Assembly: GCA_013365325.1 (NCBI GenBank)
Contig: JABVXV010000069.1
Location: forward strand, 184,442 to 248,441
Direction: 5' to 3'
Origin: Dipetalonema caudispina
Taxonomy: Eukaryota; Nematoda; Chromadorea; Rhabditida; Onchocercidae
DNA length: 64,000 bases
In this document: piece after piece, positions 15,201 to 27,200 of the stretch
Position numbering within the stretch: the first letter of the stretch is position 1
Layout of the letters: each line of letters opens with the position of its first letter
Notes under the pieces: model-generated
Databases searched by the model: none
The model's input: the letters and a program-made list of their open reading frames with translations, nothing else
What the model was told of the DNA's origin: nothing
Made by a program: the position numbers and the translations under genes

Positions 15201-17967
15201 CATAAAAACTGGCATCGGTCATTAAATCAGCCAGATAATTTGACTTTTTGGCAATAAGTGCATCAAGAAGTTTTGTTTTTGCAGAATCTCGATCGTTTAG
15301 GAATGCATCCAGTTCCTTCTTGTCATCGTAAAATTCGTGTGCGCGGCGTAGGATTTTGTCAAGTGCTGTATCCAACGTTGCAAGGACCTGTCATGGAATA
15401 CTAGTTAATCATTCACTTATATCTTTTACTGTTGTGTTAATAACGAATCCTTAATAAATTCCTCAGTTCCACTAATTAAGTAGTCGGTAATTTAAAGTTA
15501 GTCACGGAATGAAAGTGGCTAACTTGTTCAACTCTTTCCGTTATCCTTCTATTACAATCCTACCCTTATTTACGATAGTGATTTATGAGAAACCTTTTCG
15601 CTTAATGGTATTTTCCGACTGAAATAATCTCTTAAAATGGAAGCTTCTTCCGGTGTGAGTACTTTGCCGAGGACTTGATTGGACGTTAATGCTTCTACTA
15701 TTCTTTTTGCAACCTCGGATACTACAACCTAAATGGATAAATAGTTAGAATATGAATTTTTTTTCTATAGAGAATAATTAACTGCTGAAGTTGACATTAT
15801 TAGATTTGGAGTTATAAAGTGCTTAACATGAAATAATCCCCTGACAAAAAAGCTACTTTTAGCATAAAAGCACAAATTTTTATCGGATGTTGCCAGCTTA
15901 TACTCAGATTTATCACTGATTGAAAATTCCCACAATAATAACAATTCGAAGGATTCGAATTTGATGATTTAAAATTAAAATAGAATTATCTTCAAAGTGA
16001 CTAAACTATGAACCGAGAGAGAAACCTCTTTTTCTTCTCTGATATGATCCTGTTCTGTTGATGATTGATCCTTTTTCTCTATTTCAATTAACTTCTTTGC
16101 AATATCTTCTCCTACAATTCATGATTTGTCTTAGTTGTGAGTAATGAATGGCATTCTTTGTTGATTACTTGTCATCCATATCACTTTAATCCAGTACTTT
16201 TTGAATAACAATCTCTAGAGTGAGCAAATTGAATATGCCAATAAAAAGAGATTCAAACTAATTAAATATAAATTCAGTGCATCAAATCAAATTGAATTTA
16301 TGTAAAAATATGTTTACGAATATTTGACCTATGACATCTTTATTCACTTTATTGGATTCTGTTATCAAGTCAGTAGCCAATGATTGCAAAAGATTGGTAT
16401 CCAACACAATTTCGTCGTCCATTTTTTCATATAGTGATCGATCTTTTTTCGTCATTTCGATCGGTTTCAGCAGCAAATCAATATCCGATTTATTTTGTGA
16501 ATATCCTTCTAGATTATAATTGCTAATATTAATAATGCTAAAATGATAACGGTAGTGGATTGTCCCTTGAAAATATTTATATGACAACTTGACAATTTCC
16601 GAAAGGGTACTTCCACTAGTTCTTCTAAAGCCTTGAAATCACGATTTTATAAGAACATCTGAAACATGCAGAGTAGTTACTCACCGAAAGAAATATTTGC
16701 TGGCAATGATTCCGTTTTAACCAATGACTGAAAATCAGTATCATTTTGTTTTAAAGCCTAATTGGTTGTCCTAAATTCGATTTTATGATTTCATAAATGT
16801 TTAACATCGATATCTTGCTTTCTTTTTGTTATCCCATCCGTTTCTACAGTGAATCAAGAACACACAGATCTGCATTAGTTTAATTTTATATATTTTGGGA
16901 ATGCTCTCTTGAATTTTCAATACAGCTCAAGTTAATTATGAAAAGGCAAGTTCCATACGATCCAGAACCGAAATGAATCGTAAAATTTATAAATTTTCAG
17001 TTCGAGACGAGGAGTTGGCATTTCATTTTTATTCCCTCGATTTGCCTTAAAAGTATCGAAAGTTTTATCATGGCGGAGAGGATTTATTGAGTAAAAATCG
17101 AATACCTTATCTGAATTGAACTTTGATGTTTCCAGTTTTTGTTCATGTTCTCCTGAAGTTTCTACTACCTTCTCACTTTCTAATGGTAATTCTTTCCTTT
17201 CTGCATGTGCATTTGTATGCAGCACATTCGTGTCCTTCCGATTTTTCTCTTCGCTTTTTATCATCTGATGTTCCACTCGTTTCTTTTTTTTCACATCCTT
17301 TATATTTTCTTTTTTTATATGATTTTCTAATATTTTCTTTTTTTGATAGCTTTTTAACTTCTCGCGGTCTTTTCCTTTTTCTTTTTTCCTTCTTTCCATG
17401 TCCTCCCGCTTTTTTCTTTCACTCCCACTTTTTTCAACTTCGCTCTTTATCACTTTCGGTCGAGATTCAATGCTCTTCATCTCACCAGTCTTGGGTTCTG
17501 GAGATGAAATCATTCCAGAACTTTTTCTTTTTGATTCCCTCCTTTTCTTCTGTAGTGGTGGTGCTAGAGATGCTTCTGACTTATTTATAGAATTCACTCC
17601 GGAAGAGGATGATCTGCTTTGAGTGACTTCCTTTGCTTTGCTTGAACTTTTCGAGCAGCTCAGTCTTGAGAATGCTTCTGGACTTCTTGTTGTATGTGCA
17701 TTTGCACTTCTTGATGTTTGTGCCTCTGCACCTCTTGATGCTTTTTCATCTTTCGGTTGTAATAACGCACTTTTGTTCGAAAGCGCACTTTCCTTCCTGC
17801 AATTAATGGTAATTAAGAAGGACCATTGCTTCAATTGCCAATGATCTGTTATTTCTGAACTTGACCGGCTAATACATAACATAATATCCTTTGAGTTTTG
17901 AAACTTCTGAGATAAAAGCGAGTCGTCCGTCACTGCTTCTATACTAAATGACCTCCAAAGATCGAGA
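12287..17967 (-). CDS. LEA/apolipoprotein-like amphipathic repeat protein with lysine-rich N-terminal part; 5' end unresolved
   Basis: Eleven exons chain with matching phases: 17967-17106, 16727-16685, 16508-16329, 16111-16026, 15728-15594, 15387-15141, 15013-14188 (interrupted by the N gap), 14077-13980, 13171-13120, 12943-12878 and 12393-12287. The first visible exon is very rich in Lys, Arg, Glu and Ser (runs such as RRKKEKGKDREKLKSYQKKK). The middle exons are helical and charged (DIAKKLIEIEKKDQ, ALDKILRRAHEFYDDKKEL). The seventh holds tandem 29-residue units (core RGKELAERGAAIGTKMTSD) of group-3-LEA or apolipoprotein character. The C-terminus is acidic (DGDDDSSDDDSDKNG). No catalytic motif is seen. 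LEA-like proteins of this kind protect membranes and proteins during desiccation or coat lipid surfaces; that role is inferred from composition only. The first exon starts in phase 2, so at least one upstream exon is missing. It could be a relative of nematode LEA-1, which I cannot confirm. Confidence 0.75.
14395..14914 (-). repeat. Tandem 87-bp (29-codon) coding repeat
   Basis: The CATCTAATGTCATTTTCGCC unit start recurs at 14395, 14482 and 14569 left of the gap and at 14741 and 14828 right of it, always 87 bases apart on each side. Inner units are nearly identical, while the outer units (14243-14394 and 14829-14960) are diverged. This is the pattern of recent expansion from the middle of the array. 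Each unit encodes 29 residues, about eight helical turns. Confidence 0.92.
14629..14728. other. Assembly gap, exactly 100 N
   Basis: A placeholder gap inside the 87-bp repeat array. The sequence enters the gap at the end of CACCTCGTT and leaves it at CACGAACTGC, so 15 bases of the unit plus any number of whole units are missing. The drawn length of 100 breaks the reading frame; 15 + 87n does not. Confidence 0.97.
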
Positions 17968-18389
17968 CTTGCAAAAGGAGGAAAATGCAAAAAAAATTAC
18001 TCACATGCAATTAAAAAATTGAGAATTATGAGGCGTAAGCAATTTCTCGGTTCACTAGTTTTCTAATTAATGAAATATATAGTTGGGAAGTGCTAAAAAT
18101 CAAAAATGAAAAGACTAGTCAGCCTACATTTTTATTGCAAATAAAGATTAGGTCTGGATGAATTTAGTTAACCACAACTTCTTAAACTTATTTAGCTGGT
18201 AGACGGTTTGAACTTAAGAAATTGATAGCATATTTGTGGAAAACTTGTTCGTCAATAACCTCTTCTGCGGTAATGCTTTATTTATCTGAAACAGTTGCAA
18301 TCGAAATATTCAAATTGAAATATATGAAAATTTCATGTCAATTTTAAAAAAGCAACCAACAAATACGGACTTTGCATAATTTTTAAGGT

Positions 18390-20005
18390 TTATTTTAAAA
18401 ATTCATTGGCAAAAAATTGGACATTCAGAATACTAACAGCAGCTAAACTGGAATGTTCTTTCATCGAAAACCTGAAAACACAGGGATAACGCATATGAAA
18501 TTGAGAGATCAACTGCAGCAAATTATGTACTAGAATATTTCTCATCTGAAGATTTTTGCAATAACGAATACGGTAGAGCAAGCTTCTATGATACATTTAC
18601 ATTCAGGAGTGCACAAAGTTCAGCTATTGTCATTTATTTGGATTTTTTGATTCGCAATCAATTATGGGGGAAAAGTATGAGAAATGCAATCGTTCATACT
18701 TTAATACACGAAATACTCAACTTTATGACACAATTTATTACACGATTTTTAGAATCAATTTCCGACATCAATTTCGCAACAAACTGGTTGTTCTGGCTGA
18801 TAATAGTACAACTAACAAATCAGCTTGTTTATAAACTTAGGAGTGTGTCATTTCTTTAACTTTACTTTTCTCGAAAAACAAGACCCTTTATTTGCCTCAG
18901 CGATTATCGGATTAATTTCCACGTCGACTTTTTCGAAGGCTTCCTCTTCATCACGGCCATCATCTGACGGCGGAGCAGCACTGAAATTCATTATCTATTA
19001 TATTGAACTGTCTCAAATACTTTCTTCTTCATATTAGCTGAAAAATTGTGTCAAAATATTCTATAGATGTCTTTCTTACCAAAGAAAATTTACAATCCTT
19101 TAAAGAATTTAATATCAGCAAAGTTTTTCAGCTCCAGAAACAGTGAAATGACTACTTGTGGAAATATGCATGGGCATCAAACCATTTTGTTTGATTTACC
19201 CATATTTTAAACTTTTTAAATGATTTTAAAACTTGAAATAGTCCAAAACTTTCAAATTTGGGAATATTCGAAACAGCGTACATTTGAAGCATGGTACCAG
19301 CAGTGATTCTTATTTGTGTTTGACCACTGAAATTAATAAGAAAAGATCGGATGATTTCGTAGTAACCTTCAATCCCACGAATATACAGCATTATTTGCAA
19401 CACTTCCATTTTAGATAAATTTAAAAAAGTGGGTGGTAATTCAATGATCAATAACGACAACGCAAAATGTCGAGGATTGCTCGACGTGAATATATTGCAT
19501 AAAAAATTTTCAAAAATTTAAAATTGGAAAATTTCAAGGATTCAAAAAATCGAATTTTGTTAAATTCCTACGTTATAGCTGCAAATTTGTTTTGTCTTCC
19601 TTTAAAACGAGCCCGTAATTTTTTCAACTCATTCTCTGTCAAACCTTTTCTTTCTTCTGAAACATTGCCTTCTGAAAATAAAGTTAGCCTATAAAACAAT
19701 CAAACTGTTCCGCTCTATGATAATTGCATGAAACTTCTCAATTAATCTCATCTCTTCTCATGCAACAAAAACAATAGTCAAAGATCTTTATCCACTTTAT
19801 ACGTTGAGCTGTTTTCCGTGCTTATTTACTGAATTTTACTCCTCACTTCCTGGATCTTGACCATTCTTTCATACTGTTCTAATCACAAACCGTAGAAAAA
19901 CTTTTCTCTTACTATACCTCCAATATTAACGAACAATAAGTTTTTTGCGTGACATACAGCACAAATATTCACTTTTCACATCATATTACATGCATTACCT
20001 GACAT
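18390..20005 (-). CDS. Unrecognised small gene, 137 aa
   Basis: Five exons chain with matching phases: 20005-19999 (ATGTCAG), 19671-19572, 18980-18885, 18796-18742 and 18545-18390. The product begins MSEGNVSEERKGLTENELKK, is Lys/Arg-rich, then acidic (SDDGRDEEEAFEKVDVEINP), then helical and Asn/Leu-rich (MSEIDSKNR, MRNILVHNLLQLISQFH). The 7-nt coding part of exon 1 is unusual. The third exon has an alternative donor (18866, GTAAAG). An open exon just downstream (about 18273-18188, with EEVIDEQVFHKYAINFLSSN) looks coding and may give a different C-terminus, but I could not join it in phase. I recognise no family. No signal peptide or membrane segment is seen, so the product is probably intracellular. 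It lies upstream of the repeat protein gene on the same strand; the two could form an operon, but nothing proves it. Confidence 0.55.
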
Positions 20006-21159
20006 TATCGACCGGTGAACTGCTCAACGGAAGTACAAAAAAAGCATAACCGAGGTTAGCCCTTCTTTACTGCTTATGAATTATTGATAAGAGATGCAAA
20101 TTTATGTAATAATTCCTTTACATAAGATAAATAAACATCTTCAGTAAGTAAATATAGTTGATACTGTAGTACGATAAACAATTATGGAGACAATAAATAG
20201 ATGTAATAAATGGATACATTAAATAAAATAATTGAAGTAAATGACTAGATATAGCAAACGGTAGAACTTAGCAGAGACATCTGTAAGTTTATGCGGTGTA
20301 GACATCTTTTCATTGCATAGCGTCCCACAGAAGGTGTAGACCATGAAGTGCTATGCAACGATGGGAAGGATTGGACTGGATGCGTACTTGGATTAGTAGG
20401 TGTACTTCTACGGAAATTGAAATGTGGGGGGAGATTCATAGTTTAGTATGCTTTAGTTGTTTGTCTCTCTTCTATAGGTATTTTGTTCCTTTTCCCAACA
20501 ATCTACCATTTTTATATTAATCTGACATTCTTTTTCGTCTTTGTCTAATAGTTAGTCTGATTAATTTAAACATACGAAGAAAGTTTGTTCAGATCTTGTC
20601 GTAATCAATCGTAAGAGAATTTTCCGCCTAAAAAGGGGAATATTTATGCTACGGTGAGTAGAGTAATTCGAAAGCGATACTCGTTGTGTTATTTAATAGC
20701 TTGTTAGCTTTTAGCTATCTGTTCACTGCCACCCTCCAACGGATTCTTCCTGAAATACCGTGATAAATATTGTGTGGCATATTTTTGCAAACTTCTATAG
20801 TGAGTTACATTCCTCGCAATTCCCTTGCGTAAATATGCCTGTTATATGCTACTTTTCGACGAAGTTCCTGCAAATTTGCATGTTTATACAGGGAATTCAT
20901 TCCTTTGTGGCCTACTCTCCTCATGCATATTTCATCTTTTTGAATTTATGACTGTTTCTCTTGGTTAAAGATAAACGACCATAAAGAAAAGGGTTTAAGC
21001 ATAAAACTAAGGGTTAGTTTTGGAGGAGTGGGAACCGAACTTTCGGGTGTAAATTTCGTTCATCGCATGAGTCATTATATCGTTTTTAATCTTCCTTTTC
21101 TCATTAGAGTCATTCTTTACGTTTGAAGTCTTAAAAAAAATTGGAATTCCTTTGCAGCA
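20006..21159. other. Divergent intergenic region upstream of rsp-7
   Basis: The minus-strand 137-aa gene and plus-strand rsp-7 start outward from here. No coding exon is supported. A TTCCTTTGCAG acceptor lies at 21147-21157, two bases before the rsp-7 ATG. It could be a spliced-leader acceptor or close a 5'UTR intron. Confidence 0.5.
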
Positions 21160-24100
21160 ATGGGTGCCGATGAACCACGATTTCGTGTGTTACACGTTAG
21201 CAATATCTCGATAACAGCAACACGTGAACAGATATATCAGCTTTTCGCTTTTATTGGACGAATTGATGAATTTAAGGTCTGATCTATCATTACATTCGTA
21301 GAATTAAACTATCTATCAATTTAAATTTTCTACCATACAAGGAAAATTATTTGTTCTAGGTGCTGTATCGTTATGTGTGTTCATAGTCTCTGTTTTCGCC
21401 TCCATAATTTGATCTTCTCATTTTTATCGATGCCAGAGTCTAACTTCCAGCGGGGAGATGGAGAAAATGGTGGGGACGAAGAGTGCTTTATTATTTATCT
21501 CTTGATTGATTTCTGCTGTTAGCGAAGGAAAATATTCAGAGATAAGAAGGAAATGTTTATCGTGGATAGTAACATTCTTCATTACTTGTTCAATAATAAT
21601 TGAATTCGTTCAGATTTACCCTTCTGATAATCATCCACAGTTATCGACATTTACTCAGAAATTTGCGTACGTTAAATTTGAAGATCAGAAATCAGTAGAA
21701 GTGGCGCAGCATCTGACGAACACTGTCTTTATCGATCGTGCTCTTGTTTGCATCCCATCTATATCAGGTTCAATGATTTCTAATTCCTGTCCAAATTTAT
21801 AGATTTCTAATTGTTTATCTCTTTTTAGCTAAAACGACCTGTTTGAAATTAGTGAGTTGTTGTGTAGTTGGGATTTCCATGTTTCAACCAGTTTTTGCCG
21901 AACTGTAAACACAAACTGTCTAGTCTGTATCCTACCAAAGTATGGTCTACTATTTGAATGCTCGAGATTGAGCTGTCAGTCCATCCATGGATCTTTAGAC
22001 TAATGGTACTTATTTGACATAAATAGGACTGGATTTGCTCATTCTTGAGTGATGAAACGTATTAATTTAATTTAATAAAAAGCGTATTCATAGATACAAT
22101 ACCGGATGAAGACACAGCACTGAAAACAGGTGGACCAGCTTGGCCAGGACAGCGTCAGTTACCACCGAATGTTGTTAATCAGATCCAGGATTTGGGAGAC
22201 GGGCAACAAATGGTTATTTTATTTTTGATTACATTAAATTATTAAATCGAAATCAGTTTCTTTAGACAGCGGCTGACCAAGGCGGGAGGAGAGAGGGTAA
22301 AGGTGAGACAGAGATAAAGTAACTCTTCCACTTCACCTCCATTTTAAATTTGACGACATTGTGTTAAGTTATAACGAAACGGACCTTAAGCTATAATATG
22401 TGTTTCATTTGTTTCAGCTTTGTCGATTACAGATCGCCGTTGAAACGCTTATTGCTGTTTGTCGCTTAAGATCTCTGATTTAGTTATCAATTAAGACACT
22501 AGAGGGTCTGTTTACCAAGTGATAGACAGTGTGAAATGTTCTGAGGATATTTAAATCGACAAAATTGGTGAATTGAACTGATGGGTTGGCACTTGTAATC
22601 CATCAACAACCATTGTTGTAATAATTTGTGAACTCATCTGGTTTACTGTTATATTCTAGGTAGTTAGTGTCTGTTCTCTTGTCCATCCCATGGCATGCGT
22701 TTCCGCAGATTTAAGAGAAGCTGTAAATTTTTGAAGGTTCGAAAAAAAATCCAGAATAACGGAGAAACATTGCATTTTGCTGGATGGAATTCTTTGGCTG
22801 TTCTTTCTGGAGTCAAGTTCATGGAGATTGCTTTAACAGAAAAATTCAGCAGCAGCTGTCCTATTATCTTTATTTAAATTTCTGTTTCAGTAAATTGGTA
22901 TAGAGTGATTGAATTGTGAAATCATGCACATCCACATATACAGATACAGATTGTGCAATACCGGAGTCGGAATTTGGTGGGTCCTCCGTGGCATCTCAGC
23001 ACCAAGACGGCCCTTGTTCTGAGCATACATGTGTCTATATTTTTAGTTTTACATGGAAAAAAATCAAGCTTACCCCCAGCTCATAACTTCTTCCACTTCA
23101 AACAATTGTTTTTTATTGATTGGTATAATGTACTATATTAACATGCATATATGCAAAGCGAACATTTTTATTTATGAGTTCGAAAAAAGCAATTGTTTGA
23201 GTTATATCGTTACGAGCTGGTGAAATTCAGAAGAGATAGTTTCCAATCTTTGCTGACAATTTTACTAAATTGCCACGCTATTTTCAGTTGCTTACAGTGG
23301 ACCCGACATTGGCAGCACTTGGCTTACCACCATATCCAACACTGAGTGCAAATACAGAAGCATCAAAAGTAGAAGAAATCCGTCGTACGGTGTATGTTGG
23401 TAATATACCAAAGGACTGTGTTGGTGAAGAAGTGATGAAGTTTTTCAACGACAGCATTGGTGAAGTAAGTTATTTTTATTTGCTTCTGATTTATTACCAC
23501 GAAGATTCGGTAGTTGCTTCATGAAAATTTATTTAAAAGCATGGTAATGGATGAACCATTCAGGCGCACTGTTCGTTGCGATCATATTGATTGCAGCACA
23601 GTGACTTAGTAGTGTTGAAGAGTATCTTCGAATCAGTATCTTAAATTTCATTCATTCATAAGACATGTTCGGGAAAATTTTTTAATGGTAAAAAAGTGTA
23701 TGGAGCTTTACTAATTGCATCATCAGTTATTTTTCTTGGTGGCTTTGCTTTTCCAAACATAGATAGAATTCAGTTCTTTCCATCTTTTTATGACTGCGTA
23801 AATCACTGTACTGTAATAAGCGAAGTTTATGCAGAATGATAGAAGCCATACGTAGTACATTTTTCCTGAAAATGATATTGAAAGCATGTACTTGTAAGCA
23901 CAGAACTTCCAAAAATTGAATGCCTAGAAAGAGATGACGATTTATAGAGTGAAAAATACCTCCGCCTACAATGTGAATGACTGCTAAACGTGTCTCTCTA
24001 ATACCATGTCTGAAATTTGAAAAAGTAATGTTTATCGGTTTTCATGCTGTCAAATGATTTTAAAAATAAATGTATTTAGCTTAGTTGTATTTTTCTACTT

Positions 24101-24197
24101 TAGTGGTAATCCCTTAGTACATAATTTATTCCATTTAGCACCCAAATTTGGACGCGTTACTACTTTGACATGCAAATTTAATGCCACTTATGGTAGC

Positions 24198-24229
<32 letters not shown>

Positions 24230-27200
24230 TTGATATGGTTGCAAATGCATGGATTTTTATCCTGTAAATAGATAAAACGAAATGTTATTATTTTATGTAA
24301 GTTATTTGAGCAGAAACTGAAGTAAAAGAAGCAGTAGGAAACTGTTCTAACTTGAGTACAACGTAGGTAATACGTGACATGAATACAAGCCAAAATAGGG
24401 CGCATTTAAAATCCAACTGATCCTCCCAGTCATCGCTCAAGGGCTGAGGTAATGTCCATTCGGTGTAATGTTTAATTCCACGATCTTCAAGTTCATATTG
24501 TGTTTTGCATATTTGACAGCGCTTAAGTAATTAGATCATTAGTTTAAAACGAAATTACAAAATTATCTTTTCTTTTTTCTCAGACTGTTGTTTTTCTGAT
24601 TATAATCCCTTTACTTTTATTGACGAAGTTTTGTGAAGTCACTGTATCAGCAGCTTCCAGAAAATTATAGTTCCGGTAAATATTACTTACACGCGTATGC
24701 ATCACATCGAACCAGTGTTGCAGACATCGTGCATGTACAAATTGTAGAGAACCACGACATTCACACGGTGAAATTAAATTTGATTCGTTGTCTTCTTCCA
24801 AACATATTCTACAATTTAGCTTTCGCGTAGAAGACACCTGCCTGCAGAAAGTTGGAGTTCTGATAATATTCGTTGTAAAATTGTAAAAGAAAATTCAAGG
24901 CTAGCATGAATTAGCGTTTTTTCATCCTACATAAAATTTAAAAACTTCCAAAAAGATATTCTAAAATGAATAAGCTTTGGAAAAACCGAAACTTCTCATT
25001 CCTCTCTGATCGCGCACTTAGCAGGAAGTCATTATCTGAACAAGTGAAAAGTGATGACGTCGGTTCCATCCCATTCTCAGGCTCAAGTGTCATCCGCAAA
25101 GTATTCTGAAACCACGACTCAGTGACTTGAACGTAGCAAATGATTACATTTTGAGATTATGTCCTACAATTTTATATTGTCTGTGATTCATTTTATCACA
25201 GATTCATTTTTCGCGGCGGTTAGGTGTTCCTAGCATTATTTAAAAATTTGAGAATTTAAAATGAGTTATAAGAGTTAACTGAATAAAAGACAGTGAAGAT
25301 TTATGTTTCAGTCAGTATTTTATAGCGATAAGGTAAATTACCAGACTCTCAAATTCTTGGCTATATACAAAAAAGGAAAAAGGGATATAACATTGCATAT
25401 TTCATAATTTTTGCCTGATTTTCGAAATCATTGTATTATTAGAAGAAACAGTGGATCCACGGTCTTTCTTCGCTTAAATAGTTCAAACAGTTAAAAATTA
25501 GTGAATTTTTGCACACTATCCAGAAAAGCGGTATCATTTCTCGAAGTTTTTCACTCCGCTCGTTCTATCATGAAAGCGACCTTTTGCCTCTGTCTGATAG
25601 CTGAAAAAAATTTATTCGAAACTTAGAATCCTAAGTTCTATAGATAGGTACACTCTTGATGCATTCGAATCATAGCTGATTCTCTGTTTTCGACTCTATG
25701 GCAAAGATGTTTCTATTTTTTTGTTTCACCATCGTTGGAAACATGTAATCTTGCGCAGCATGATTGTAAGTTTTTCTTTCATCGAATCGTAAATCAGTAA
25801 TTGAACTTTAAGGTAATGTATCTTCGGATGACATCCGGCACTGAAAATTTACCATGTGCATATGCATACATCGAGTTTACCAATCAACCAACGGTCCCCA
25901 TTGCACTGCAAAATAATGGCATCGAATTTAAGGGTCGCTGTTTACGGTTTGTTCTCTTATTTACGTATGATTTTTCAAGTGTTTCATTTATTTACATCCA
26001 AATATCTTCATCTGCATCCACCAAACTGTTATGCCTACTTTTCGATTTAGTGGTTAACTAAGCGTTAAGTCATAACTTCAAAAAAGGTGGAAGAGACTAA
26101 AATTTGCCGCTAAATTGCTTTTCCTTCCCAACTGGAATGTTAGTTTCTGATTCTTCCCTCTCTAACCAAATTTCGAAAGGATATAATCGTTGTGCTGGTT
26201 TTCTTTAATTTCAAAATCCTGAAAAATTTAAGTGATTTGTAGCATACAGCATTCACGGGTTGCTATAATCAAACCGGAAAGAAAGACAGCAGATATGGCA
26301 TTGCAGGAAGTCGAAGAAGCAATTCGGGTCAATCAGAATCCGGATAAAGCTGCTAATGCCCTCAGTAAGCTGAACCAAGGATTGGGTAACTTTTGTTTTC
26401 CCCAGATGTGGACCTCTGGTTTATATTTTTTTGGTATTATATTCTTTACTCAGTGATCTCGAAAAGCATGCAAGAATTTTCTCGAGTAATATTTTTTGCA
26501 TGTGGAAACATATCCGTCTGTGCTTGGCATGTCTTTTGTTCTGCTGTGCTAAAATTAATGTAAAAGAGAATATAGAAGACATTTTTTATAGATGAATTGT
26601 TTTAGGAATGGACCGAAGCTATTCGCCTTTACGACGATCTGGGTCCCCTCGACGTCATCGGAGTCGTAGCTCAAGCAGACGTCGACGCTCTCGATCACGC
26701 TCAAAGTATGCTTAAGCTAATAGCTGATACTTTTACTACAATTTATCACTACATTCAATTACTAATTTATGTCCTTTGCGGAAGTTAAAAAGATCAGTCT
26801 GCTTTATAAAACCATCGTTTATTTAGATCACGCCGTCGACATCGCAGCAAATCTAAAGATCGACGCTCACGCAGCAGATCACGGTATTTTTTCCTTTGCA
26901 TTTTTTTTCCCATTTTAATATAATGCGAAATAATTTGTTTTTCCCCCTCCTTGCGATCATTTTTTCTGTTTGCACTATTTAGTTTTCATAAATTCCTTAG
27001 AATTTCATTTAACAGGAACATTTAAAACAGTAATGTTTTTATTAGATTAATACGAGATCATTCAAACAAATTCGATTTCTGAAATTTGGTACCACTAGCT
27101 TTAATTCTGTCTTTATTGTAGCGAACATCGTAGACGTTCTCATTCTCGTCATCGAAGACTTTCACGTTCAAAAGATAGGAAGGAGAAGGATAAAGAGAAG

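Noticed and set aside
17123..17590. Plus-strand Phe/Leu/Ser-rich ORF of 155 codons
   Set aside because: Antisense shadow of the lysine-rich exon (AAA/GAA codons read as TTT/TTC).
19152..19460. Minus-strand ORF of 102 codons
   Set aside because: It lies in an intron. The exon before it joins in phase to 18980 instead, and this ORF lacks a pyrimidine-rich acceptor.
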